NCBI GenBank assembly: GCA_903835685.1
Contig: CAILNX010000032.1
Span: 58,459-122,458 of the forward strand
Direction: 5' to 3'
DNA from: an uncultured delta proteobacterium
GTDB lineage: Bacteria > Desulfobacterota > Desulfovibrionia > Desulfovibrionales > Desulfovibrionaceae
DNA length: 64,000 nucleotides
Below, piece after piece: positions 17,556 to 26,745 of this stretch. Made by a program: the position numbers and the translations under genes. Under the pieces are notes generated by a model. The model did not search any database. It was not told the origin of the DNA and saw only the letters and a program-made list of their open reading frames with translations. The number at the start of each line of letters is the position of its first letter. Positions within the stretch are counted from its first letter, which is position 1.

Positions 17556-19231
17556 AGCTCACACTGCGCAAGAAGGTTCTGGGGCTCATCGCCATATCCG
17601 TGCTGCTCACGGCCTGCGTCCTGTCCGCGGTGTCCGCCGTGGGCATCGCCAGACGCGGGGACGAGAAGGCCGTGGCCTACAAGGAGACGCTGCTGGCCGA
17701 ACGCAAGGCCCAGATCAAGGGCTACGTGGACATGGCCGCCAAACTCATCGAGGGCCTTTCCGTGGAGGAGGCCCGCAAGGCCGTCCTGACCATGCGTTAC
17801 GGGGACAAGGGCTACCTCTTCCTCCAGGACTACAACAACTTTTTCCTGGCCCACATCGACCCCAAGCTGGACCACACGGACCAGACCAACCTGCGCGACC
17901 CCAACGGGATCTACATCGTCAAGGAACTCACCCGCATCGCCCGGGAGCAGGGCGAGGGATTCTTGAGCTATGCCTGGAAGATCCCGGGGCAGGAGAACTT
18001 AAGGCCCAAGATTTCCTTCTGCAAGGCCATCCCTGAAAAGCGCTGGGTGGTGGGCACCGGGCTCTATATCGACGACATCGACGAGGCCGTGGCCGCGGAG
18101 CAGGACAGGATCAGGCAGGAGGTGAAGACCACCATCCTCACCCAACTCAGCGTGGCCCTGGCCGTGGCCGTGCTGCTCCTGGTGGGCGCGGCCTTTTTTG
18201 TCAGCCGCTTCATCACCGGCCCCCTGGAGATCATCACCCGGACCATGCGCGGATTTGACAACGACCTGACCATCACCATTCCGGTCAGCACCACGGACGA
18301 GGTCGGGGACCTGGCCGAATGGCTCAACCAGCATTTGAGGAACCTGCACAGGAGCATCCGCATGGTGGCCAAGGTCACGGGCGAGCTGCACAACCACGCC
18401 GGGACCATATCCAGCACCATCAGCCAGCAGTCGAGCTTCGCGGCCGAGCTGTCCAGCTCCGTGGCCGAGATGACCTCCACCATGGAGGAGCTCTCGGCCT
18501 CGGCCGGGCAGATCGCCCAGCACAGTCAGGGGGTTGTGGAGCGGGCGGACAGGACCCTGGCCGACACCCGAAACGGCGCGTCCGAGGTCGGGGCCTTGAC
18601 GGTCAAGATAAGCGCCATCAACAGCGACATGCAGGTGAACCTGGCCGAGATCGTGGAGTTGGGCCGCAAGTCCAAGGAAATCACCAAGATCATGGAGATC
18701 ATCAACAACATCGCCAACCAGACCAAGCTCATCGCCTTCAACGCCGCCCTGGAGGCGGCCAGCGCCGGAGAGGCTGGCAAGCGTTTCGGGGTGGTGGCCG
18801 TGGAGATCAGGCGTCTGGCCGACAGCGTGGTGGTGTCCACGGCCGAGATCGAGGGCAAGATCACCGAGATATTGGACGCGGTGAACCGGCTGGTGATGTC
18901 CTCGGAAAAGACCTCCTCCATGATGCAGGAGGGCCAGGTCTCGGCCTCGCACACCGTGGCCATGCTCAACAGCATGGTGGATGGGGTGGAGGAGTCCACG
19001 GATTCGGCCCGGCAGATATCTTTGTCCACCCAGCAGCAGCAGATCGCCAGCAGCCAGGTGCTCCTGGCCATCCGGGAGATCGACCAGGGCGTGCGCCAGT
19101 CCACGGAATCGGCCCGCGAATCCAACGTGGTGGCCGAGGAGTTGTCGGACCTGGCGGGCAAGCTCAAAACCCTGGTGACCACCTTCAAGATCGATTCCAG
19201 CCGGGTCCCGGACCCGGACAACAAGGCCTGA
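17552..19231 (+). CDS. Methyl-accepting chemotaxis protein with single Cache domain
   Basis: A 559-residue receptor: membrane span 8-30, periplasmic sCache-type domain with YGDKGYLFLQDYNNFFLAH and KRWVVGTGLYIDDI, second span about 193-215, HAMP, then the coiled-coil signalling domain with the hairpin tip EIINNIANQTKLIAFNAALE and RFGVVAVEIRRLAD (about 380-425). sCache receptors often sense small carboxylates, but the ligand is unknown. No CheR-tethering pentapeptide is visible at the C-terminus. It is translationally coupled to the upstream CheW-like gene and plays the WspA role here. Confidence 0.93.
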   Translation: MKLTLRKKVLGLIAISVLLTACVLSAVSAVGIARRGDEKAVAYKETLLAERKAQIKGYVDMAAKLIEGLSVEEARKAVLTMRYGDKGYLFLQDYNNFFLAHIDPKLDHTDQTNLRDPNGIYIVKELTRIAREQGEGFLSYAWKIPGQENLRPKISFCKAIPEKRWVVGTGLYIDDIDEAVAAEQDRIRQEVKTTILTQLSVALAVAVLLLVGAAFFVSRFITGPLEIITRTMRGFDNDLTITIPVSTTDEVGDLAEWLNQHLRNLHRSIRMVAKVTGELHNHAGTISSTISQQSSFAAELSSSVAEMTSTMEELSASAGQIAQHSQGVVERADRTLADTRNGASEVGALTVKISAINSDMQVNLAEIVELGRKSKEITKIMEIINNIANQTKLIAFNAALEAASAGEAGKRFGVVAVEIRRLADSVVVSTAEIEGKITEILDAVNRLVMSSEKTSSMMQEGQVSASHTVAMLNSMVDGVEESTDSARQISLSTQQQQIASSQVLLAIREIDQGVRQSTESARESNVVAEELSDLAGKLKTLVTTFKIDSSRVPDPDNKA

Positions 19232-19234
19232 TCC

Positions 19235-20278
19235 ATGTTTCGAGACCGCCCCATCCGCGTCCTGGTGGTGGACGACAGCCCCCTGTCCCGGGACCTGGTC
19301 TCCAGCATCCTGGACTCGGACCCCGGCCTGACCATCGTCGGCCAGGCCGGGGACGGACTCGAAGCCGTGGCCAAGGCCGCGGCGCTGAAACCCGACATCG
19401 TGACCATGGACATCGAGATGCCGGTCCTGGGCGGGCTGGAGGCCATCGAACGGATCATGGCCCACACCCCGGTCCCCATCCTGGTGGTCACCTCCCAGAC
19501 CGGGGTGCGCACCGCGTTCGCGGCCGTGTCCAAGGGCGCGCTGGACGTGGTGGAGAAGCCGGACATCGACATGGAGAACGGGGCCAGGCTGATCCGCAGG
19601 GTCAAGCTCCTGGCCGGGGTGGACGTCATCGCCCACCAGAAGAACTCTGGCCGGAAGGCCGAGGCCCCGGCCGAGCGCCCCGGACCCCGTCCCTCGGCCC
19701 CGGGCCGGAAACGCGTCGTGGCCGTGGCCTCCTCCACCGGGGGACCCAAGGCCTTGCACTCCATTTTGGCCGGTCTTCCGGCCAACTTTCCGGTCCCTGT
19801 GGTCATCAGCCAGCACGTGGCCGACGGATTCGCCCCGGGACTGGCCGAATGGCTGAACGCCTCCACCCCCTTGAAGGTGTCCGTGGCCCGCACGGGCGAC
19901 ATCCTGGGTCCGGGCCGAGTCTACGTGAACCCCTCGGATTTCTCCATGCGCATCACCAAGCAGGAGATCGTGCTCCTGTCCCCGGCCCCTGCCGGCCAGA
20001 CCTACCACCCCTCCTGCGACACCATGCTCCTGTCCGTGGCCGCGACCTACGGGGACCAGGCCCTGGGCCTCATCCTGACCGGCATGGGGGACGACGGCGT
20101 GGCCGGGATGGGGGCCATCAAGGCCGCGGGCGGCGCGACCCTGGCCCAGGACGAAAAGAGCTCCATCGTGTTTGGCATGAACGGCCTGGCCGTGAAGCAG
20201 GGGGTGGTGGACAAGGTCCTCTCCCTCCAGGACATCCCGGCCGAACTGCTCCGCCAGGTGGCGGGCGTAAGCGGGTGA
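19235..20278 (+). CDS. cheB: Chemotaxis-type response regulator methylesterase CheB
   Basis: A 347-residue receiver plus methylesterase that demethylates or deamidates receptor glutamates. Receiver: VVDDSPLSRDL, Asp59 in VTMDIEMP. Linker rich in Pro/Arg/Ala, then the catalytic domain with the Ser of VASSTGGPK, His of ISQHV and Asp of GMGDDG, plus PSCDTMLLS. All catalytic residues are present. It lies between the receptor and CheR genes and corresponds to WspF. Confidence 0.95.
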   Translation: MFRDRPIRVLVVDDSPLSRDLVSSILDSDPGLTIVGQAGDGLEAVAKAAALKPDIVTMDIEMPVLGGLEAIERIMAHTPVPILVVTSQTGVRTAFAAVSKGALDVVEKPDIDMENGARLIRRVKLLAGVDVIAHQKNSGRKAEAPAERPGPRPSAPGRKRVVAVASSTGGPKALHSILAGLPANFPVPVVISQHVADGFAPGLAEWLNASTPLKVSVARTGDILGPGRVYVNPSDFSMRITKQEIVLLSPAPAGQTYHPSCDTMLLSVAATYGDQALGLILTGMGDDGVAGMGAIKAAGGATLAQDEKSSIVFGMNGLAVKQGVVDKVLSLQDIPAELLRQVAGVSG

Positions 20279-20282
20279 GACC

Positions 20283-21803
20283 ATGAACGCCGAGCCCCGC
20301 ACCCTCGACCACGGGGTCGCCCCGTTCAAGAAGCTTCTGCTGGAGGTCTGCGGGTTCTGCTTCGAGAACGAGCGCGAGGCCGTCCTGAAGGCCGGGCTCA
20401 AGCGGCGGATGTCCTCCCGCAAGGTGGAGAGCGGGGCGGAGTACCTGGGCCTGGTCGCCCGCGAGCCGGACGAGATGCTGCGGTTGGTGGAGCTTTTGAC
20501 GGTCAACGAGACCTATTTCCTGCGCGAGCCGGACCACCTGCGGCTCCTGACCCAGGTCCTGATCCCGGAGATCCAGGCCAAGCGGCCCCACGGGCCAGTG
20601 ACCATGGTCAGCGCCGGATGCTCCACTGGGGAGGAGCCCTATTCCCTGGCCATGCTCCTGCGCGACCTGCACGGCGAGGACAGCGCGGGCCTGTTCCGCA
20701 TCACCGGGGTGGACATCGACGAGACCGTGCTGGCCGGAGCCAGGCGGGGGGTCTACGGCAAGCACTCCTTCCGGGGCCTGGACCCCTCCTGCCTCGAACG
20801 GCATTTCGAGCCCTCCTGCGATGGCGGGTGGCGGCTCAAACCCGAGGTGCGACGGCTGGTGAGCTTCGAGAGCGTGAACCTGCGCGCGCCGGAGTACCCG
20901 CCGTTCATGCGCGACCTGGACATCATCCTGTACCGCAACGTGTCCATCTATTTCCCGGAGCAGGTGCAGAAGGAGATATTCCGCCGCCTGGCCGCCTGCC
21001 TGAACGAGGGGGGATACCTGCTCCTGGGCGCGACCGAGACCCTGCCCCACGACATCGGCCTCCTCACCCTGCGGGAAAAAGACCGCCTGTACGTGTACCA
21101 CAAACCCCCGGGCGATCCGTTCAACGGTCGGCGTAAGCCCGTCTCGGCCCGGGGCGCGCAGCCCGGAGCGGATCGCCGGGCCCAAGGGACGACGGACAAA
21201 GCCCGGCCCGGACCCGGGCAGAGAGCCCCCCAGGCCAGGCCGTCCTCCGCCTCGTCCCCGGCTCCGCCCCTGGCATCGCCCATCTCCATGGCCAAGGTCC
21301 GGGACCTCCTGACCGAGGCCCTGAGGCTGGCCAAGGACGGCCTGGAGGGCCAGGCCCAGGCCCTGGTGGACGATCTTCTGGCCCGGGACGGCTCCCTGGC
21401 CGCCGCGCACTGTCTCAAGGCCAGCATCCTGATGAACGGCCTTCGCCCGGACGAGGCCAAGAAGGCCTGTCGCCAGGCCCTCTCCCTGGACCCCAACCGC
21501 CAGGAGGCCTCGCTCATGCTCGGCCTGATCGCCCTGCAGGAGGGCGAGACCGAGGAGGCCGTCAGGCTGCTGCGGGAGGCGGTCTACCTGGACCCCACCT
21601 GCTGGCTGGGCCAATTCCATCTGGCCGAGATCATGTTCGCCCAGGCCGAAAAGAAGCGGGCCAGGGGCGGGTACGAGACGGCCTTAAGGCTCCTGACCAG
21701 CGACCTTTCGGGCGAGGGGAGGCAACGGTTCTTTCCCTTGTCCTACAACCCGGCGCCGTACATGACCGTTTGCCGCCATAAACTGGCCCTGTTGAAATCC
21801 TAG
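20283..21803 (+). CDS. cheR: CheR methyltransferase with C-terminal TPR domain
   Basis: A 506-residue protein: CheR methyltransferase (about 1-275) with the SAM-binding motif SAGCSTGEEPYSLAML (about 110-125) and LYRNVSIYF in place of the usual LCRNVLIYF, a Pro/Ala-rich linker (about 280-335), and two to three tetratricopeptide repeats (about 340-460: ALVDDLLARDGSLAAAHCLK, ACRQALSLDPNRQEASLMLG, LLREAVYLDPTCWLGQFHLA). CheR-TPR fusions are the hallmark of WspC-like, alternative-function chemosensory systems. Four bp after cheB. Confidence 0.94.
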   Translation: MNAEPRTLDHGVAPFKKLLLEVCGFCFENEREAVLKAGLKRRMSSRKVESGAEYLGLVAREPDEMLRLVELLTVNETYFLREPDHLRLLTQVLIPEIQAKRPHGPVTMVSAGCSTGEEPYSLAMLLRDLHGEDSAGLFRITGVDIDETVLAGARRGVYGKHSFRGLDPSCLERHFEPSCDGGWRLKPEVRRLVSFESVNLRAPEYPPFMRDLDIILYRNVSIYFPEQVQKEIFRRLAACLNEGGYLLLGATETLPHDIGLLTLREKDRLYVYHKPPGDPFNGRRKPVSARGAQPGADRRAQGTTDKARPGPGQRAPQARPSSASSPAPPLASPISMAKVRDLLTEALRLAKDGLEGQAQALVDDLLARDGSLAAAHCLKASILMNGLRPDEAKKACRQALSLDPNRQEASLMLGLIALQEGETEEAVRLLREAVYLDPTCWLGQFHLAEIMFAQAEKKRARGGYETALRLLTSDLSGEGRQRFFPLSYNPAPYMTVCRHKLALLKS

Positions 21804-21813
21804 AGGTGAGGCC

Positions 21814-24105
21814 ATGGCCATCGACCATTCCAAATTTTTGGCCCGGTTCGTGGACGAAGCCCGGGAGCATTGCGCCCGGCTCACCGAGGGGCTGCTCCTG
21901 CTGGAGCGGTCCCCTGGGGACGCGGAGGCCATGGCCTCCATCTTTAGGTCCGCCCACACCATCAAGGGCTCGGCCCGGATGATGAAGCTCATCGGGATCA
22001 GCGAGCTGGCCCACGCCATGGAGGACGTGCTGGACGCGGCCCGGGGCGGCAAGCTCACCCTGACCCCGGCCGTGTCCGACGCCCTTTTCCGGGGAATCGA
22101 CGCCCTGTCGGCCATGCTGGAGCAGGTCGGCCCCGGGGGCCAGCCCGAGGCGCCCGAGGCCCTGCGCGCCGAGCTGCACCGGCTGGCGGCCGGGGCGGCC
22201 CAGACCGAACTCGGACTGGCACCGGCGCCGGCATCGGCATTGGCGCCCGCACCCGCACCTGAATCCGCATCCGAACCGTCCCGTCCTGGCCCGGATTCCG
22301 GGGCCTGCGGACCCGAGGCCCTGGCCCAGGAGGAATCCCCCGGACCCGCCGAGGCCCAGGCCGCGCCCAAGCGTCCCGGCAGCCAGGTCCAGAGCGAGTA
22401 CATGCGCGTCAATTCGGCCAAGCTGGACGCCCTGATCCGGCTCATGGGCGAGATCATTTCCGAGCACGGCCTGTTCCGCAAGGAGGTCCAACAGCTTGGG
22501 GACATCGAGCGGGCCTCCCGGCGGCATCTGGAGGCCCTGACCGGGCTCTTTTCCCGGGAGGAGGGCGGCTCGGAGGAGCGCGCTCCGAAAGAGCTCGGCC
22601 GAGTCCTGCGAGGCGGGGAAACCCTGCACCAGACCCTGCGCCGCGCCCTGACCGGGGTGTCCGAGAGCGTCATGCTCCAGGAGCACCTCATCGCCGAGTT
22701 GCAGGAGACCTCCCTCAAGCTGCGCATGCTCCCGCTCTCCACGGTGTTCGACCCCCTGCGCCGCACGGTTCGGGACCTGGCCTGCGAGTGCGGCAAGGAG
22801 ATCGACTTCGTGATCGAGGGCGGGGAGACCGAACTGGACCGCAAGATCACCGAGCGCATCGGGGACAGCCTGATGCACATGATCCGCAACTCCCTGGACC
22901 ACGGCATCGAAAGCGCGGAGGAACGGGAGCGCGCGGGCAAGCGCGCCCGGGGCTCCCTGTCCCTCTCGGCCTTTCACGACAGCGGGGGCGTGACCATCGC
23001 CCTGCGCGACGACGGCCGGGGGCTGTCCACGGAGAAGATCAGGGAAAAGGCCCTGGCCAGGCGGATGTTCGACGCCGATACCCTGGCGCGCATGTCCCGG
23101 GCCGAGGTCAACAACCTGATCTTCCTGCCCGGCTTCAGCACCAGCCCCATCATCACGGATATCTCCGGCCGGGGCGTGGGCATGGACGTGGTCCGCCGGA
23201 ACATCGTGGACGAGCTCAAGGGCACGATCACCATCGAGACCACCGAGGGGGCGGGCTCCGCCTTTCTCCTGCGCCTGCCCCTGAACCTGGCCGTGTTCCC
23301 GCTCTTTCTGGTGTCCACGGGCGGGACCGTGTGCGCCATTCCCAGCATCTTCGTGGTGGAGATGCTCTCCGTGGCCCGGGCCGAGCTCATCAATATCGTG
23401 GACAAGCGGGCCATCCGGCTGCGCGAGCAGCTCGTGCCCGTGGAGGATCTGGCCGCCATCCTCAAGATTTCGGGCCAGGCCCAGAGCAAGGAGGCCACCC
23501 TGGTCGTGGTCCAGGAGGGCGAGAGCAAGCTCGGGCTCCTGGTGGACGAGATCCTCGGCCGGGAGGAGATGGTGGTCAAACCCCTGCCCGCCCACCTGCA
23601 GAACGTACGGATCGTCATCGGCGGGACCATCGGCGAGGGCGGGGGGGTCATCAACGTGCTGCACGTGCCCGAGGTCCTGCGCCTGGCCCGGGAGATGGCC
23701 GACTCGGGCCGCAAGGTCGCGGCCCCGGCCGAGGAGCGCGGGGCGTCCATCCTGGTGGTGGACGACTCCATCAACACCCGGGAAATCGAGAAAAGCATCC
23801 TGGAGGCTTACGGGTATACCGTGGACATGGCCGAGGACGGCCAGGAGGCCCTGGAGAAGACCCGAACCGAACTCTACGACCTGGTGGTCACGGACGTGGA
23901 GATGCCCAGGATGGACGGCTTCTCGCTCACCGAGAGCCTGCGCGCCGACCAACGCTACCGCAACGTGCCGGTCATCATCGTCACCTCGCGGGAAAAGGAC
24001 GAGGACAAGAAACGGGGCATTCTGGTGGGGGCCGACGCCTACATCGTCAAGCGGGCCTTCGACCAGTCCAACCTCCTGGACACGGTTCGCAGCCTGATCG
24101 GCTGA
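21814..24105 (+). CDS. Hybrid CheA histidine kinase with C-terminal receiver (WspE/FrzE-like)
   Basis: A 763-residue hybrid kinase: HPt domain with His48 in SAHTIKGSARMM, Pro/Ala-rich linker (about 130-190), dimerisation and HATPase domains (DHGIESAEERERAGK, DDGRGLS, GRGVGMDVV), CheW-like regulatory domain (about 490-630) and a receiver with Asp694 in VVTDVEMPRMDG. No separate P2 CheY/CheB-docking domain is obvious. The attached receiver suggests a phosphate sink or relay, as in WspE. The next two genes encode receivers that could be its targets. Confidence 0.94.
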   Translation: MAIDHSKFLARFVDEAREHCARLTEGLLLLERSPGDAEAMASIFRSAHTIKGSARMMKLIGISELAHAMEDVLDAARGGKLTLTPAVSDALFRGIDALSAMLEQVGPGGQPEAPEALRAELHRLAAGAAQTELGLAPAPASALAPAPAPESASEPSRPGPDSGACGPEALAQEESPGPAEAQAAPKRPGSQVQSEYMRVNSAKLDALIRLMGEIISEHGLFRKEVQQLGDIERASRRHLEALTGLFSREEGGSEERAPKELGRVLRGGETLHQTLRRALTGVSESVMLQEHLIAELQETSLKLRMLPLSTVFDPLRRTVRDLACECGKEIDFVIEGGETELDRKITERIGDSLMHMIRNSLDHGIESAEERERAGKRARGSLSLSAFHDSGGVTIALRDDGRGLSTEKIREKALARRMFDADTLARMSRAEVNNLIFLPGFSTSPIITDISGRGVGMDVVRRNIVDELKGTITIETTEGAGSAFLLRLPLNLAVFPLFLVSTGGTVCAIPSIFVVEMLSVARAELINIVDKRAIRLREQLVPVEDLAAILKISGQAQSKEATLVVVQEGESKLGLLVDEILGREEMVVKPLPAHLQNVRIVIGGTIGEGGGVINVLHVPEVLRLAREMADSGRKVAAPAEERGASILVVDDSINTREIEKSILEAYGYTVDMAEDGQEALEKTRTELYDLVVTDVEMPRMDGFSLTESLRADQRYRNVPVIIVTSREKDEDKKRGILVGADAYIVKRAFDQSNLLDTVRSLIG

Positions 24106-24142
24106 CCAGGACCGGGACACGCACGTACGAGGAGATGGACCA

Positions 24143-24520
24143 ATGTCTGAGCAAGCGATCAAGATTCTGGTGGTGGACGACCACATGTTCACGGCCGAAC
24201 TCATCGGCCTGGTCCTGGAGTCGGTGGGCTACGAGGCGGTCCTGGCCGAGGGCGGGGTGGACGCCCTGGAGAAGCTCTCAGCCGATCCCTCGTTTGGCCT
24301 GGTGGTCTCGGACATGCACATGCCCCTGGTCAGCGGGGCCGAGCTTTTCCAGGAGATGCGCCGCCAGGGCCTGACCCAGCCCTTCATCCTGCTCACGGGC
24401 CAGGATGCCGAACAGCTCCAGACCGCTCATCCAGACATGGACGCCGTGCTCAAGAAGGACGAGTCCTTCCAGGAGACCCTGCCGGACCTGGTGGCCGCCC
24501 TTCTGGCTCGACGTTCCTGA
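24143..24520 (+). CDS. Stand-alone receiver protein
   Basis: A 125-residue CheY-like receiver with DDHMF acidic pocket, acceptor Asp in VVSDMHMPLVSG, LLTGQ as the switch Thr and a Lys in VLKKDE. The C-terminal helices are short. It has no output domain, so it may be a phosphate shuttle or sink between CheA and the downstream diguanylate cyclase. GAGGAG precedes the ATG. Confidence 0.9.
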   Translation: MSEQAIKILVVDDHMFTAELIGLVLESVGYEAVLAEGGVDALEKLSADPSFGLVVSDMHMPLVSGAELFQEMRRQGLTQPFILLTGQDAEQLQTAHPDMDAVLKKDESFQETLPDLVAALLARRS

Positions 24521-24536
24521 CCGAGAGGAGGCTCTC

Positions 24537-26618
24537 ATGTCAACGCCGACCCCCTCCGCGCCCAACAAGCTCCAGAAGCTCCGGGAGTCTTTCATCGGTC
24601 AGCTCCCGGCCCAGCTCGAGGCCATCCGGGAGATGCTTGCGGCCCTGGGCACCACGGAGCCCCCGGCCGAGAAGATGGAGGACTTCCACCGGGCCATCCA
24701 CAGCCTCAAAGGGTCCAGCGCGGCCTTTGGGCTCAAGGGCTTGAGCGCGGTGACGGCCGAGGCCGAAGACCTGGCCAAGGAGGTCATGAACGCGGGCTGG
24801 GACCCCGCCAGCCCCTGGCGGGAGACCATGAAGGAGCGCCTGGCCCAGGTGGAGAAAGCCATCCAGGCCGTGGGCTCCGGGCAGGAGACCGACCCGGTTC
24901 GGCTGGACCTGGCCGCGGCCGAGGCCATTCATTCGGGCGCGGATCGCAAACGGATATACCTGTGCGAGGACGATCCCTTCCAGCTCTCCAGCCTGACCAC
25001 CCAGATCGGTTGTTTCGGGTTCGAGGTCACGGGCTTCGCCAAGCTGGAGGAGTTCCAGGCCGCTGTGGACACGTCCGCCCCGGACGCCATTGTCATGGAC
25101 ATGGTCCACCCGGGCAGGCGAACCGGCGGGGCTCAGATCGTGGAGCGGATCAGGGCTGGCGGCGGGCGCGGGGTCCCGGTGGTCTTCATCTCCATGGAGA
25201 GTGACATGGGCTCGCGGCTCGCGGCCGTGCGCGTCGGATGCGACGCCTATTTCGTCAAGCCCGCCGACCCCACGGAACTGTGCGCCACCCTGCACGCCTT
25301 GACCTCGAACGAAAAGCCCGAGCCCTACCGGATCGTGATCGTGGAGGACGACTCCCACCTGTCCGAGATGTACGGGACCATCCTCCATGAGGCCGGGATG
25401 GAGACCCGGACCCTGACCGACCCCATGCAAGCCCTGCCGCTCCTGCGCGAATTTCAGCCGGACCTGGTGCTCATGGACATGCACATGCCCGGGTGCAGCG
25501 GCCTGGAGTTGGCCGCGGTGATCCGGCAGATGAAGGAATACTTGAGCATCCCTATCGTCTTCCTCTCCGGGGAGACCGACCCGGACCTCCAGTTCGACGC
25601 CCGGCGCAAGGGCGGGGACGAGTTCCTGCACAAGACCATAAAGCCCGAGCACCTCGTGGCCGCCGTGGCCGTGCGCGCGCAGCGGATGAAGCTCCTGCGC
25701 TCCTTCATGGTCCGCGACAGCATGACCGGGCTCTTCAACCACAGCAGCATCAAGGAACACCTGGACATTGCGGTCACCAGGGCCCAGAGGGCCGGGGAGA
25801 ACGTCTGCTTCGCCATGATTGACCTGGACCATTTCAAGGGGGTCAACGACCGCTACGGGCACGCGGCCGGAGACAAGGTGCTGGTGGCCATGGCCAACCT
25901 CCTGCGCCAGCGGCTGCGCAAGTCCGACATCATCGGCCGCTACGGCGGGGAGGAGCTCGCGGTCATCCTTCCGGGCAGCTCCATGCAGGAGGCCGTGGCC
26001 CTGATGGACCAGTTGCGGCGGTGCTTCGAGAACATCCGCTTCCCGGTGGGCGAGGACACGTTCACCGTGACGTTTAGTTGCGGAGTGGCCTCGCTCGAGT
26101 CCCACGACAACCCGGAAAAGCTCTGCCTGGCCGCGGACCAGTCCCTGTACACGGCCAAGAAAGAGGGCCGCAACCGGGTGGTGGCTGCCGGGCGGTTCAT
26201 CTCCACGACCCAGCTCAAGGCCATGCGGGTGCTGGTGGTGGACGACGCGCCGCCCATCCTGGCCATCCTGGTCAACATGCTCGAACAGATCGGGTTTGCA
26301 AAAATCAGCACGGCCAACAACGGGCAGGAGGCCTGGAACGTGCTCAAGGCCGGCCGGGTGGACCTGGTCATCGCCGACTGGCACATGCCCCGGATGAACG
26401 GGTTCGAACTGCTCAAGGCCGTGCGCGGGGACAGCGCCTTAAGCGGCCTGCCCTTTGTGATGATCACCAGCGAGAGCGACAAGAAGAGCGTGCGGGAGGC
26501 CATCCTGGCCGGGGTGTCCGAATACATCCTCAAGCCGGTGTATTCCGAGGAGCTTTCCAACAAGATCATCCGCGCGTTGTGCAAGCCGCCCTCGGCCGCT
26601 GCCCCGGCCCCGAAGTGA
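24537..26618 (+). CDS. HPt-REC-REC-GGDEF-REC diguanylate cyclase
   Basis: A 693-residue signalling protein: HPt (about 1-115; His55 in IHSLKGS), receiver 1 (about 139-255; IYLCEDD, VMDMVHPG), receiver 2 (about 262-385; VIVEDD, LMDMHMPG), GGDEF domain (about 395-560; active site GGEEL at 470-474, inhibitory I-site RKSD at 461-464, FAMIDLDHFKGVNDRYGH), and a CheY-like receiver 3 (about 565-685; VLVVDDAPP, IADWHMPRMNG, ILKP). All catalytic residues for c-di-GMP synthesis are present and product inhibition is likely. It occupies the WspR position but has three receivers plus its own phosphotransfer domain. The start at 24537 follows GAGGAG. Confidence 0.93.
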   Translation: MSTPTPSAPNKLQKLRESFIGQLPAQLEAIREMLAALGTTEPPAEKMEDFHRAIHSLKGSSAAFGLKGLSAVTAEAEDLAKEVMNAGWDPASPWRETMKERLAQVEKAIQAVGSGQETDPVRLDLAAAEAIHSGADRKRIYLCEDDPFQLSSLTTQIGCFGFEVTGFAKLEEFQAAVDTSAPDAIVMDMVHPGRRTGGAQIVERIRAGGGRGVPVVFISMESDMGSRLAAVRVGCDAYFVKPADPTELCATLHALTSNEKPEPYRIVIVEDDSHLSEMYGTILHEAGMETRTLTDPMQALPLLREFQPDLVLMDMHMPGCSGLELAAVIRQMKEYLSIPIVFLSGETDPDLQFDARRKGGDEFLHKTIKPEHLVAAVAVRAQRMKLLRSFMVRDSMTGLFNHSSIKEHLDIAVTRAQRAGENVCFAMIDLDHFKGVNDRYGHAAGDKVLVAMANLLRQRLRKSDIIGRYGGEELAVILPGSSMQEAVALMDQLRRCFENIRFPVGEDTFTVTFSCGVASLESHDNPEKLCLAADQSLYTAKKEGRNRVVAAGRFISTTQLKAMRVLVVDDAPPILAILVNMLEQIGFAKISTANNGQEAWNVLKAGRVDLVIADWHMPRMNGFELLKAVRGDSALSGLPFVMITSESDKKSVREAILAGVSEYILKPVYSEELSNKIIRALCKPPSAAAPAPK

Positions 26619-26745
26619 CCCCGTAAAGCGTTCATCCAAGCGGGCGCCTGCCCGCCGCTGGCGGGTCAAATCGCGCCGCTCACGGAAAAATCCTGGCAAA
26701 GGCCGGGGATTTCGCCCTACAAGTTGGGCCTGAAAGGAGCGCTCT

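Noticed and set aside
17999..20506. Minus-strand open frame of 835 codons opposite the MCP and cheB genes
   Set aside because: His/Gly/Asp-rich translation with no domain pattern, a GC-bias shadow of strongly supported plus-strand genes. The same holds for the long antisense frames at 21631-24204, 24540-26384, 43739-46072 and 54093-56423.
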